Source: an uncultured Flavobacteriales bacterium
GTDB taxonomy: Bacteria > Bacteroidota > Bacteroidia > Flavobacteriales_D > Crocinitomicaceae
Assembly (NCBI GenBank): GCA_903879765.1
Contig: CAIRMS010000254.1
Span: forward strand, 1-5,198
Length of the DNA stretch: 5,198 bases
Direction of reading: 5' to 3'
This document shows positions 1 to 5,198 of this stretch, piece after piece (within the stretch, counting starts at the first letter, position 1; each line of letters starts with the position of its first letter). A program made the translations under genes and the position numbers. Below the pieces are notes generated by a model, which saw only the letters and a program-made list of their open reading frames with translations, searched no databases and was not told the DNA's origin.

Positions 1-136
1 CTAGTAGGTTTTGTTGTCCGTCAATTGTCCAGGTGTCGATTGGACTAGGGGAAATAAACGTTTCGACAAGCGTTAATTCTTGCGAATAAACGAGGAAACA
101 AAGTGTCCAACTGAATATGAATAAGCCGAATTTCAT
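1..136 (-). CDS. Secreted protein of unknown function, N-terminal part only (runs off the left edge)
   Basis: An ATG at 136-134 opens a frame with no stop for 45 codons up to the window edge. The protein begins MKFGLFIFSWTLCFLVYSQE: one lysine, a hydrophobic core at about residues 4-17, then Y-S-Q, a common flavobacterial signal-peptidase I junction (probable cleavage after Ser18). The mature start includes the stretch TFISPSPIDTWTIDGQQNLL. This weakly recalls flavobacterial six-bladed propeller or WD40-like surface proteins, but too little is visible to assign a family. The start overlaps the stop of the upstream GH3 gene as ATGA (136-133), so the two genes are co-transcribed and probably translationally coupled. 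It is too short for a 50-codon ORF cutoff. The signal peptide and the overlap are seen directly; secretion to the periplasm or outer membrane is inferred. Confidence 0.8.
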   Translation of the reverse strand, partial: MKFGLFIFSWTLCFLVYSQELTLVETFISPSPIDTWTIDGQQNLL

Positions 137-1644
137 CGTGTTAGGTCTAAAATTTCATTTAACAAACGATCATCGTTCATTAATCGTGGCACTTTGTGTT
201 GCCCTCCTAATTTTCCTTTGGACTTCAACCATTGATGAAATGTTCCATTCGGAACTTTCGTCATTTTAGGGTAACCAATGTTGATGTTGTCTTTGCGTTT
301 TGCATCGTAGTCCGCATTTTCAAGTTTTAAAAGCTGATCTAATTCTTTTAAAAACAAGGCTTCATCGCTCGGTTGTTCCCTGAATTCGATTAACCAATGA
401 TGTCCGCCAATCACCTTTTCTTCATCAAAATAAGGTGCTGCAGTGTAGTCGCTGATTTGTGCATTCGTTCGAAGTGCGGCAGTACTAATCGCTTTTTCCG
501 CATGTTCAATGATTAATTTCTCTCCGAACGCATTGATGTAATGAGTGGTTCTTCCGCTGACTACAAATCGAAAAGGGTGCAATTGGCTAAAGCGCACCGT
601 ATCTCCAATGATATAGCGCCAAAGTCCTGATGATGTTGTGATGACTAGAGCATATTCTTTGTCGATTTCGACGTTTTCGAGTGTTAATACAGTCTTCGAT
701 TGGAGTCCATCAAATTCATTCATTGGAATGAACTCGTAGAAAACTTGCGAATTGGTCAGTAACAAAAGTTTTTTGGAAGCAATTTGATCTTGAAGTCCGA
801 AATATCCTTCAGATGAATTGTAGGATTCTACATAATTCATTTTAGGTAGTCGAAGAATTTCTTGAAATGCCTCTTGATAAGGTTTGAAGGACATTCCACC
901 ATGAATATAAAGTTCAAGATTCGGCCAAACTTCTGCAATGGAATCTTTCCCTGATTTCTCCAGTACTTTTTTCAGTAATAAGAGGGTCCAACTTGGAATT
1001 CCAGCAATGATGCAAATGTTTTCATTTAGAACGGATTCCGCCATGCGCTCTAATTTTTCCTCCCAATTCTCTAGTAACGCGATGTCTTTCTTCGGCGTTC
1101 GCCGTAATTCGGTCCAAGTGGGTAGGTGATTGATGATAATTGCGGACAAGTCTCCAATGAAAATCCCTTCTTCGGATTGTTCAATTTTCCCACTTCCACC
1201 TATAATGAGGTGTTTCGCGTTGTATAACTTGCGCTTCGAGTGGTTGGCGTAATACTGAGCAAGTAAGTCCTTCCCGTTTGCGTAGTGATTATGTAAAAGA
1301 GAATCTTCCGTGATGGGTAGAATCTTTATCCGATCAGCTGTAGTGCCTGAAGATTTAGCAAACCAGCTTGTCTTTCCTGGCCACAATTGAGATTCGGCAC
1401 CGTGAATGGAATCGTCTATGTACGGTTTTAAGGTGCCGTAATCACTTAATGGAATGTTTTGTTGAAACGAGTCAATTCCTTTTATATCTGATAGACCAAT
1501 TTTTTGGCCGTAAGCCGTTTCCTTTCCGTTTTTCAAAAGAAAGTTAAAGGTGTTTAATTGATTCGGTATGGGATTTTGACGGTAATCATTGATTCGCGTC
1601 ATACGTCTTCCAATCAACCAAGAAAATACGGAGTTGAAAGGCAT
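133..1644 (-). CDS. GH3 (auxin-responsive promoter) family acyl-adenylate-forming enzyme
   Basis: This is a 503-residue protein of normal length for bacterial GH3 proteins, which belong to the ANL adenylating superfamily. Plant GH3 enzymes activate a carboxylic acid with ATP and pass it to an amino acid; substrates of the bacterial members are largely unknown. Visible motifs, in order, are the phosphate-binding SSGTT at residues 98-102 with Lys107, HGG at 248-250, YNSSEG at 275-280 (the usual second ATP motif), GLWRYIIGDTVRF at 340-352, and SGRTTHYINAFGEKL at 363-377, which leads into the mobile C-terminal domain. A conserved-looking tail, GKLGGQHKVPRL, lies near residues 479-490. No signal peptide is present, so it should be cytosolic. 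The ATG at 1644 gives the usual short N-terminus. It lies 37 bases after a tiny membrane ORF and overlaps the next secreted gene by ATGA. Family assignment is strong; the reaction is not known. Confidence 0.93.
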   Translation of the reverse strand: MPFNSVFSWLIGRRMTRINDYRQNPIPNQLNTFNFLLKNGKETAYGQKIGLSDIKGIDSFQQNIPLSDYGTLKPYIDDSIHGAESQLWPGKTSWFAKSSGTTADRIKILPITEDSLLHNHYANGKDLLAQYYANHSKRKLYNAKHLIIGGSGKIEQSEEGIFIGDLSAIIINHLPTWTELRRTPKKDIALLENWEEKLERMAESVLNENICIIAGIPSWTLLLLKKVLEKSGKDSIAEVWPNLELYIHGGMSFKPYQEAFQEILRLPKMNYVESYNSSEGYFGLQDQIASKKLLLLTNSQVFYEFIPMNEFDGLQSKTVLTLENVEIDKEYALVITTSSGLWRYIIGDTVRFSQLHPFRFVVSGRTTHYINAFGEKLIIEHAEKAISTAALRTNAQISDYTAAPYFDEEKVIGGHHWLIEFREQPSDEALFLKELDQLLKLENADYDAKRKDNINIGYPKMTKVPNGTFHQWLKSKGKLGGQHKVPRLMNDDRLLNEILDLTR

Positions 1645-1681
1645 AATTCAACAATATTGATGAAAGGAAAACGAAGTAATT

Positions 1682-1780
1682 TTATCCCCAAATAAGGACA
1701 GAAATCAGGATAGATAGAATAATAATCGTGTAAATTGTTCCTACTGCTGCAGTCGACCCTTCAAAGAAATTATCTGACAT
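1682..1780 (-). CDS. 32-residue single-pass membrane peptide (small ORF), unknown function
   Basis: An ATG at 1780-1778 opens 32 codons ending in TAA at 1684-1682. The protein is MSDNFFEGSTAAVG followed by a hydrophobic stretch at about residues 13-31, TIYTIIILSILISVLIWG. It has an acidic N-terminus (Asp3, Glu7), no Lys or Arg anywhere, and a helix that ends almost at the C-terminus. An exact TAnnTTTG promoter element lies about 18 bases upstream, and GH3 begins 37 bases downstream on the same strand, so it would be the first gene of the GH3 unit. An in-frame TAA at 1822-1820 limits upward extension. I do not recognise the family. It is not TatA-like, because it lacks an amphipathic helix after the membrane segment. 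The alternative is a leader or chance ORF, but amino acid composition and position favour a real membrane peptide. Confidence 0.6.
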   Translation of the reverse strand: MSDNFFEGSTAAVGTIYTIIILSILISVLIWG

Positions 1781-1798
1781 AATGTTTGTTTTAGACTT

Positions 1799-1806
1799 CA
1801 AAAGTA
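1799..1806 (-). promoter_or_regulatory. Bacteroidota -7 promoter element (TAnnTTTG) for the small ORF-GH3 unit
   Basis: The minus strand reads TACTTTTG, an exact match to the Bacteroidota housekeeping -7 consensus TAnnTTTG. It lies between the terminator of the preceding unit (1841-1868) and the ATG at 1780. Transcription would start near 1792, giving a 5' leader of only about 12 bases. No convincing TTTG-type -33 box is seen 19-22 bases further upstream. Support is therefore the -7 match plus the location. Confidence 0.55.
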
Positions 1807-1840
1807 GGAATTGTTTTGTTTATAACGTGCGGTTTGGATA

Positions 1841-1868
1841 AAAAAAAAGCCCTAAAAAAGGGCTTTTT
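1841..1868 (-). terminator. Rho-independent terminator of the mtaB-PTPS-folE-BI-1 unit
   Basis: A hairpin has arms AAAAAGCCCT (1844-1853) and AGGGCTTTTT (1859-1868), a perfect 10-bp stem with a 5-base A-rich loop. On the minus strand it runs into a tract of nine T (positions 1848-1840). It begins 19 bases after the stop of the BI-1 gene at 1887. The plus-strand T tract is only five long and there is no plus-strand gene here, so minus-strand termination is the natural reading. It separates the two minus-strand units. Confidence 0.9.
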
Positions 1869-1886
1869 GAGTGATTTAATAACATC

Positions 1887-2597
1887 TTAATCTCGGCTGC
1901 CAAATAGACGAAGTAAAGTAAGGAATAAATTAATGAAGGTTATGTAAAGAGATAATCCTCCAAACAAAGCCATTTTACTGCGTTGTTCTTCATTCATTTC
2001 GGCATTATGCGCCATTTCTTTTAACATTTGCATTTTGTAGGCAACCAATCCAGTAAAGACAAATACACCAATGTAGGTAATCATTTTATCCATTCCAGAA
2101 CTGTGCATGAACATGTTGATGATACTTGCGATAATGATTCCACCAAGTGCCATGTACAATAAACTACCAAACTTCGTCAGATCTGTTTTTGTGGTATATC
2201 CTAACACGGCCATGATTCCAAATGCTCCTGATGCAGCAAAGAAGGTCAAAGCGATTGACCCCATGGAGTAAATCATGAAAATAAAGGATAAACTTAATCC
2301 CATAAGAACGGAATAGACGATGAAGAGCAATAAAATTGTTTTCATGGACATGCGTTCCAATCCCATACTCATCGCAAAGACCACTACTATGGGTGAAAAC
2401 ATCACAACGTAAAACAAAGGAGAAACTCCCGTTTCCGTTAGGAAAAGTGTTGCAATATATGCCGGATTCGTCCCGACGTAATACGCAATAATACCTGAAA
2501 TGCTCAACGCAGCAAACATGTACGTGTACACGCTGCGGATAAAATCTTTCGCAATGTCTGAGGAAACAGACTGGTCATTGTTTAAATAGTCATTCAT
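1887..2597 (-). CDS. Bax inhibitor-1/YccA (TMBIM) family membrane protein lacking both conserved aspartates
   Basis: This 236-residue protein has about seven membrane segments (roughly 26-43, 61-78, 86-106, 112-132, 144-163, 172-187, 209-230), the BI-1/YccA topology. The family loop GYTTKTDLTKFGS at 133-145 and the C-terminal FINLFLTLLRLFG at 221-233 identify it firmly. Family members such as B. subtilis YetJ are pH-sensitive calcium leak channels, while E. coli YccA interacts with the FtsH protease; the role in Bacteroidota is not established. The usual AYDTQKLK motif in the sixth segment reads AYKMQMLK here (Lys188 for Asp). The usual LYLDFINLF in the seventh reads LYITFINLF (Thr220 for Asp). 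Both members of the acidic pair behind pH gating are therefore gone. The start codon follows the folE stop by one base (TAATATG), implying translational coupling, and the gene ends just before the terminator. Confidence 0.93.
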   Translation of the reverse strand: MNDYLNNDQSVSSDIAKDFIRSVYTYMFAALSISGIIAYYVGTNPAYIATLFLTETGVSPLFYVVMFSPIVVVFAMSMGLERMSMKTILLLFIVYSVLMGLSLSFIFMIYSMGSIALTFFAASGAFGIMAVLGYTTKTDLTKFGSLLYMALGGIIIASIINMFMHSSGMDKMITYIGVFVFTGLVAYKMQMLKEMAHNAEMNEEQRSKMALFGGLSLYITFINLFLTLLRLFGSRD

Positions 2598-2598
2598 A

Positions 2599-3150
2599 TT
2601 AATATAATTTAGCTTGCACTAAATTAACAAATTCTCTTCTAGTTGCATCGTTATCTAAAAATAATCCTGTAAATGCACTAGTGGTCGTGACAGAATTTTG
2701 TTTTTGAACTCCGCGCATTTGCATGCACATGTGACAACATTCAATCACTACTGCGACACCTTTAGGTTCCAGTGTGCGTTGAATGCAATCGCGAATTTCT
2801 AAGGTTAATCTTTCTTGTACTTGTAAGCGACGTGCATATGCATCCACGACACGAGGAATTTTGCTTAAACCAACAATTTTCCCGTCTGGAATGTAAGCAA
2901 TGTGGGCTTTTCCAAAAAATGGAAGCATGTGATGTTCGCACATAGAGTACACTTCAATATGCTTAACGATAACCATTTCGGAATAGTCTTCATGGAAAAT
3001 AGCCTGACGAATGATTTCATCTGGATTGATGTCGTAGCCGTGCGTCAAAAACTTCATCGCTTTTGCTACTCTTTCTGGTGTTTTTAATAATCCTTCTCTT
3101 TCCGGATTTTCACCGATTTGTTCGATAATTGAGCGATAATGTTCTTCCAT
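2599..3150 (-). CDS. folE: GTP cyclohydrolase I (type I, FolE)
   Basis: FolE converts GTP to 7,8-dihydroneopterin triphosphate and formate, the first step of tetrahydrofolate, tetrahydrobiopterin and queuosine synthesis; it is cytosolic and forms a decamer in characterised members. From the ATG at 3150 the protein has 183 residues. It shows EGLLKTPERVAKA (19-31), the zinc motif CEHH with Cys71 and His74, GLSKIPR (94-100), and HMCMQMRG with the third zinc ligand Cys142. QKQNSVTTTSAFTG follows. An in-frame TTG at 3165 would add five residues (MNQKG). I prefer the ATG because homology begins after it and TTG starts are rare, though AGAAAGGA sits directly before the ATG, too close for a normal ribosome site. 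It lies about 47 bases after the PTPS-like gene, whose enzyme uses FolE's product, and one base before the BI-1 gene. Confidence 0.96.
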   Translation of the reverse strand: MEEHYRSIIEQIGENPEREGLLKTPERVAKAMKFLTHGYDINPDEIIRQAIFHEDYSEMVIVKHIEVYSMCEHHMLPFFGKAHIAYIPDGKIVGLSKIPRVVDAYARRLQVQERLTLEIRDCIQRTLEPKGVAVVIECCHMCMQMRGVQKQNSVTTTSAFTGLFLDNDATRREFVNLVQAKLY

Positions 3151-3197
3151 TCCTTTCTGGTTCAATGTAATTTGTTTAAACTAACAACGAAGGAAAG

Positions 3198-3629
3198 CTA
3201 AAAAGGTTCTTTGCCACCGTAATATTCCACAAAGTTATTTTCGGTTTCGATGAGTTTTATTTTAGCCATTTCACCCCCATGCTCTTGAACAAGAGGGTCA
3301 AGAATGTCCCAGATGGCAATTGCCAAGTTCTCTGTTGAGGCCATAATTCCTTCCAGAAATGGAACGTCTAAATTTAAATTTTTGTGGTCTAGTGCTTCGA
3401 TGATGTGCTCACGAATCAATACACTGAGTAATTTAAGGTTGATCACAAATCCGGTTTCCGGATGAGGGACTCCTTTCACTGTGATATATAATTGGAAATT
3501 GTGTCCATGCCAATTGTGATTCGAACATTTCCCAAAAACTTCTTGGTTTTTCTCATCACTCCATTCTGGTCTCCAAAGTTTGTGCGCGGCATTAAACGTT
3601 TCTCTTCGGGTAATGTAAACTGTTTTCAT
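3198..3629 (-). CDS. 6-pyruvoyl-tetrahydropterin synthase / 6-carboxytetrahydropterin synthase (PTPS/QueD family), animal-PTPS-like
   Basis: This 143-residue enzyme of the COG0720 tunnelling fold acts on 7,8-dihydroneopterin triphosphate, the product of the neighbouring FolE. Zinc ligands are His16, His41 and His43; the catalytic Cys35 sits in FGKCSN; Asp81-His82 in LDHKNLN complete the proton relay; Glu128 is the expected pterin anchor. Cys-to-HGH spacing is C-x5-HGH, as in animal PTPS, not the C-x3-HGH of E. coli QueD. The stretches SDEKNQEVFGKC, GFVINL, LDHKNLNLDVPF and STENLAIAIWD also follow the animal enzyme as I remember it. It could make 6-pyruvoyl-tetrahydropterin (biopterin route), 6-carboxytetrahydropterin (queuosine route), or both. 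The ATG follows the mtaB stop by three bases. The family is certain; the product is not, so no gene symbol is given. Confidence 0.93.
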   Translation of the reverse strand: MKTVYITRRETFNAAHKLWRPEWSDEKNQEVFGKCSNHNWHGHNFQLYITVKGVPHPETGFVINLKLLSVLIREHIIEALDHKNLNLDVPFLEGIMASTENLAIAIWDILDPLVQEHGGEMAKIKLIETENNFVEYYGGKEPF

Positions 3630-3632
3630 AGC

Positions 3633-4952
3633 TTATACATTGATTAGGGACACTAGTTCACATTTCATGATTCCGTCACGATCTAAATCCAAAAGCTTGA
3701 TGGTTTGAAACGTGTTGACTAAGTCCGGCTGATAGGTATATTTTACTTTAACATAATTTTCGGTGAATCCGTACATGATTCCTTCGTCTTCTTCTTGTTC
3801 AAATAAAACAGTTCGCAAGGAACCAATGTTCTCTAGGTAAAACTGTCTTTTTTTACGGTCTGAAAGTAAGTGAAGTTGCTTGCTTCGTTCACGACGAACA
3901 TCCATAGGAACAGCTTCGCCTAATTTGGGAGCACCAGTATTGGCTCTTTCGGAGTAAGTAAAAACGTGTAAATAAGAAATGTCTAATTCCTTCAAGAAAT
4001 CGATTGTTTCCATGAAGTCTTCATCCGTTTCTCCGGGGAATCCAACAATAACATCGACACCGATACAAGCATCCGATCGAAGTGATTTAATATGCTGAAC
4101 ACGTTCTGCGTACAAAGCACGTTCGTATTTTCTGCGCATCAACTTGAGTATGCGGTCGCTGCCTGATTGAAGTGGAACGTGGAAATGCGGAACAAATCGT
4201 TGCGATTTTGATAAACTGAAATCAATGATTTCGTTTGATAATAAGTTAGGTTCAATCGAAGAAATTCGATAACGATCAATTCCTTCAACTTGATCTAAAG
4301 CTTGGATTAATTGATAAAAATCTTCATCTCCTCCTTGTCCAAAATCGCCAATGTTCACTCCCGTTAATACGACTTCTCGAATTTTCGTTTCAGCAATTTT
4401 CTTCGCCTCCAGAACAGTTTCTTCAATCGTTGCATTTCTACTTTTTCCCCGTGCAAGTGGAATCGTACAGAAGGAGCAGAAATAATCACAGCCATCTTGT
4501 ACTTTTAAAAAGGAACGAGTGCGATCACCAAAAGAATAAGAGGGAACAAATTCCTTGGTTTCTTTAATATTGTCGAAAGAAACAACTGTTTCGTTTGAGT
4601 TTTGATCTATTTTATCTAAATGTTCGAGGATGTTGAATTTTTCATTTGCTCCTAAAACCATGTTCACACCGTTGATTTGTGCAATTTCAGTTGGTTTTAA
4701 CTGTGCGTAACAACCCACAATCACCACAAACGAATTCGGATTAATCTTTTTCGCGCGTTTCACCAATTGCTTACATTTCTTGTCTGCATTTTCTGTGACA
4801 GAACATGTATTGATGACATAAACATCTGGATGTTCTTCGAATCCAACCTTCGCAAATCCAGCGTCCTCAAACAATCTAGAAATGGTTGAAGTCTCGGAGA
4901 AATTTAATTTACATCCAAGCGTATAAAAAGCGACTTTTTTGAATTGATTCAT
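3633..4952 (-). CDS. mtaB: tRNA t6A37 methylthiotransferase MtaB (radical SAM)
   Basis: MtaB converts N6-threonylcarbamoyladenosine at tRNA position 37 to its 2-methylthio form, using S-adenosylmethionine and two [4Fe-4S] clusters. The 439-residue protein has the full family architecture. The N-terminal methylthiotransferase domain has cluster cysteines Cys14 (TLGCKLN), Cys50 (NTCSVT) and Cys81 (VGCYAQ). The radical SAM domain has CDYFCSFC (Cys155, Cys159, Cys162). A C-terminal TRAM domain lies at about 375-437. TLGCKLN, with NTCSVTENADKKCK, favours MtaB over MiaB or RimO. It appears to lead the minus-strand unit, with the PTPS-like gene three bases after its stop (TAA GCT ATG). A divergent oxidoreductase gene lies upstream. 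Nothing is missing or broken. Confidence 0.95.
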   Translation of the reverse strand: MNQFKKVAFYTLGCKLNFSETSTISRLFEDAGFAKVGFEEHPDVYVINTCSVTENADKKCKQLVKRAKKINPNSFVVIVGCYAQLKPTEIAQINGVNMVLGANEKFNILEHLDKIDQNSNETVVSFDNIKETKEFVPSYSFGDRTRSFLKVQDGCDYFCSFCTIPLARGKSRNATIEETVLEAKKIAETKIREVVLTGVNIGDFGQGGDEDFYQLIQALDQVEGIDRYRISSIEPNLLSNEIIDFSLSKSQRFVPHFHVPLQSGSDRILKLMRRKYERALYAERVQHIKSLRSDACIGVDVIVGFPGETDEDFMETIDFLKELDISYLHVFTYSERANTGAPKLGEAVPMDVRRERSKQLHLLSDRKKRQFYLENIGSLRTVLFEQEEDEGIMYGFTENYVKVKYTYQPDLVNTFQTIKLLDLDRDGIMKCELVSLINV

Positions 4953-4960
4953 TGAGGGCG

Positions 4961-4991
4961 TAAAGTTAAGGACTTATTTTGTGAAAGGAAA
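4961..4991 (-). promoter_or_regulatory. Possible mtaB promoter
   Basis: The minus strand carries TAACTTTA (4968-4961), one mismatch from the -7 consensus TAnnTTTG. Nineteen bases upstream is TTTC (4991-4988), one mismatch from the -33 TTTG box. The -7 element ends only eight bases before the mtaB ATG at 4952, so the leader would be nearly absent, which weakens the call. Confidence 0.3.
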
Positions 4992-5020
4992 CCTTCTAAT
5001 CCTGCTTTCCGTGTTCAAAA
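4977..5020. repeat. Imperfect inverted repeat in the mtaB / oxidoreductase divergent gap
   Basis: The arms TTTTGTGAAAGGAAA (4977-4991) and TTTCCGTGTTCAAAA (5006-5020) match as inverted copies at 11 of 15 positions, with 5-base perfect blocks at both ends of each arm and a 14-base spacer. It lies between two divergent start codons and covers the possible mtaB -33 box, so a regulator site is conceivable. The arms are A/T-rich and chance is a real alternative. Confidence 0.3.
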
Positions 5021-5056
5021 TGTGATTTCAATGAGATGATGCGTTCGTTTAATTGC

Positions 5057-5064
5057 TAATTTTG
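5057..5064 (+). promoter_or_regulatory. Bacteroidota -7 promoter element for the plus-strand oxidoreductase gene
   Basis: TAATTTTG matches the Bacteroidota consensus TAnnTTTG exactly and lies 15 bases before the ATG at 5080, giving a leader of about 10 bases. No clear TTTG box is seen 19-22 bases upstream. The same arrangement, an exact -7 element a short distance before the start, is seen ahead of the small ORF at 1780. Confidence 0.5.
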
Positions 5065-5079
5065 CTCAAAACGAGAAGA

Positions 5080-5198
5080 ATGAAATTCGATATAGCAGTT
5101 ATTGGCGGTGGAATTGTGGGCGCAGCAACATTTTACAAGCTGCAGGTTAAATACCCAAATTTAAAAATTGCGCTTTTTGAAAAAGAAGCACTTCTAGC
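5080..5198 (+). CDS. lhgO: FAD-dependent oxidoreductase, probable L-2-hydroxyglutarate oxidase, N-terminal part only
   Basis: The first 39 codons are present before the right edge cuts the gene. The start MKFDIAVIGGGIVGAATFYK is a Rossmann dinucleotide-binding fold: GGGIVG at residues 9-14 binds the FAD pyrophosphate, and the strand ends in LKIALFEKE with Glu34 placed to bind the adenosine ribose. Among DadA/GlpD-type FAD oxidases, the segment KYPNLKIALFEKE closely resembles L-2-hydroxyglutarate oxidase LhgO (formerly YgaF), which oxidises L-2-hydroxyglutarate to 2-oxoglutarate and feeds electrons to the membrane quinone pool. Other members of the fold, such as glycine oxidase or glycerol-3-phosphate dehydrogenase, cannot be excluded from this fragment. 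It is divergent from mtaB and has its own -7 element at 5057-5064. Confidence 0.75.
   Translation, partial: MKFDIAVIGGGIVGAATFYKLQVKYPNLKIALFEKEALL

Noticed and set aside
938..1129. Plus-strand 63-codon frame
   Set aside because: It lies wholly inside the GH3 gene on the opposite strand, its peptide has no recognisable domain, and no promoter is seen; it is a shadow of GH3.
1682..1780. Small ORF as a TatA-type translocase subunit
   Set aside because: As I recall, some flavobacteria carry a TatA-like gene near GH3, but this peptide is only 32 residues, its membrane helix is at the C-terminus, and it lacks the amphipathic helix and the Phe-Gly hinge.
1853..1868. Terminator read on the plus strand
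   Set aside because: The T tract on the plus side is only five bases and no plus-strand gene precedes it; the nine-T tract on the minus side fits the BI-1 gene end.
2902..3087. Plus-strand 61-codon frame
   Set aside because: It is wholly antisense to the zinc-motif part of folE, whose protein sequence is strongly conserved; no sign of independent coding.
4982..4996. Short AAGG-AAA-CCTT hairpin as a terminator or attenuator ahead of mtaB
   Set aside because: A 4-bp stem with a 3-base loop and no T tract is too weak to be functional by itself.
1..5198. Mobile element, CRISPR array, tRNA/rRNA or phage genes
   Set aside because: No transposase, integrase, regularly spaced repeats, cloverleaf or rRNA-like sequence was recognised on either strand; all long frames are ordinary chromosomal families.

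Overview
The window looks like chromosomal DNA of a Bacteroidota bacterium, most likely Flavobacteriales. It is AT-rich, with GC content near 40% by eye. Starts lack clear Shine-Dalgarno sequences, and two intergenic gaps carry exact TAnnTTTG (-7) promoter elements of the Bacteroidota type. The proteins read like flavobacterial versions of their families. Family-level placement (for example Crocinitomicaceae) is only a guess.

Layout. Seven of the eight genes are on the minus strand, in two units. The right-hand unit runs mtaB (tRNA-37 methylthiotransferase, start 4952), a pyruvoyl-tetrahydropterin-synthase-like enzyme, folE (GTP cyclohydrolase I), then a Bax-inhibitor-1/YccA membrane protein. 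Their gaps are 3, about 47 and 1 bases, and the unit ends at a strong intrinsic terminator at 1841-1868. The left-hand unit starts just past that terminator at a promoter near 1799-1806. It holds a 32-residue single-helix membrane peptide (1682-1780), a GH3-family acyl-adenylating enzyme, and the first 45 codons of a secreted protein that overlaps the GH3 stop codon by ATGA and runs off the left edge. On the plus strand, the last 119 bases hold the start of an FAD-dependent oxidoreductase resembling L-2-hydroxyglutarate oxidase. It is divergent from mtaB across a 127-base gap that contains an imperfect inverted repeat.

How the genes fit together. FolE makes 7,8-dihydroneopterin triphosphate from GTP, and the adjacent PTPS-family protein uses exactly that compound, so the two form a pterin pair. 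The PTPS-family protein resembles animal 6-pyruvoyl-tetrahydropterin synthase more than typical QueD, so its product could be a tetrahydrobiopterin precursor rather than, or as well as, the queuosine precursor. Queuosine would fit a tRNA-modification theme with mtaB. The BI-1 protein has lost both aspartates of the family's pH-sensing pair. No mobile element, CRISPR array, tRNA or rRNA was seen, and no gene-free stretch exceeds 300 bases. I see no wholly new multi-gene system. The most unusual items are the tiny membrane ORF ahead of GH3, the animal-like PTPS beside folE, and the BI-1 variant.
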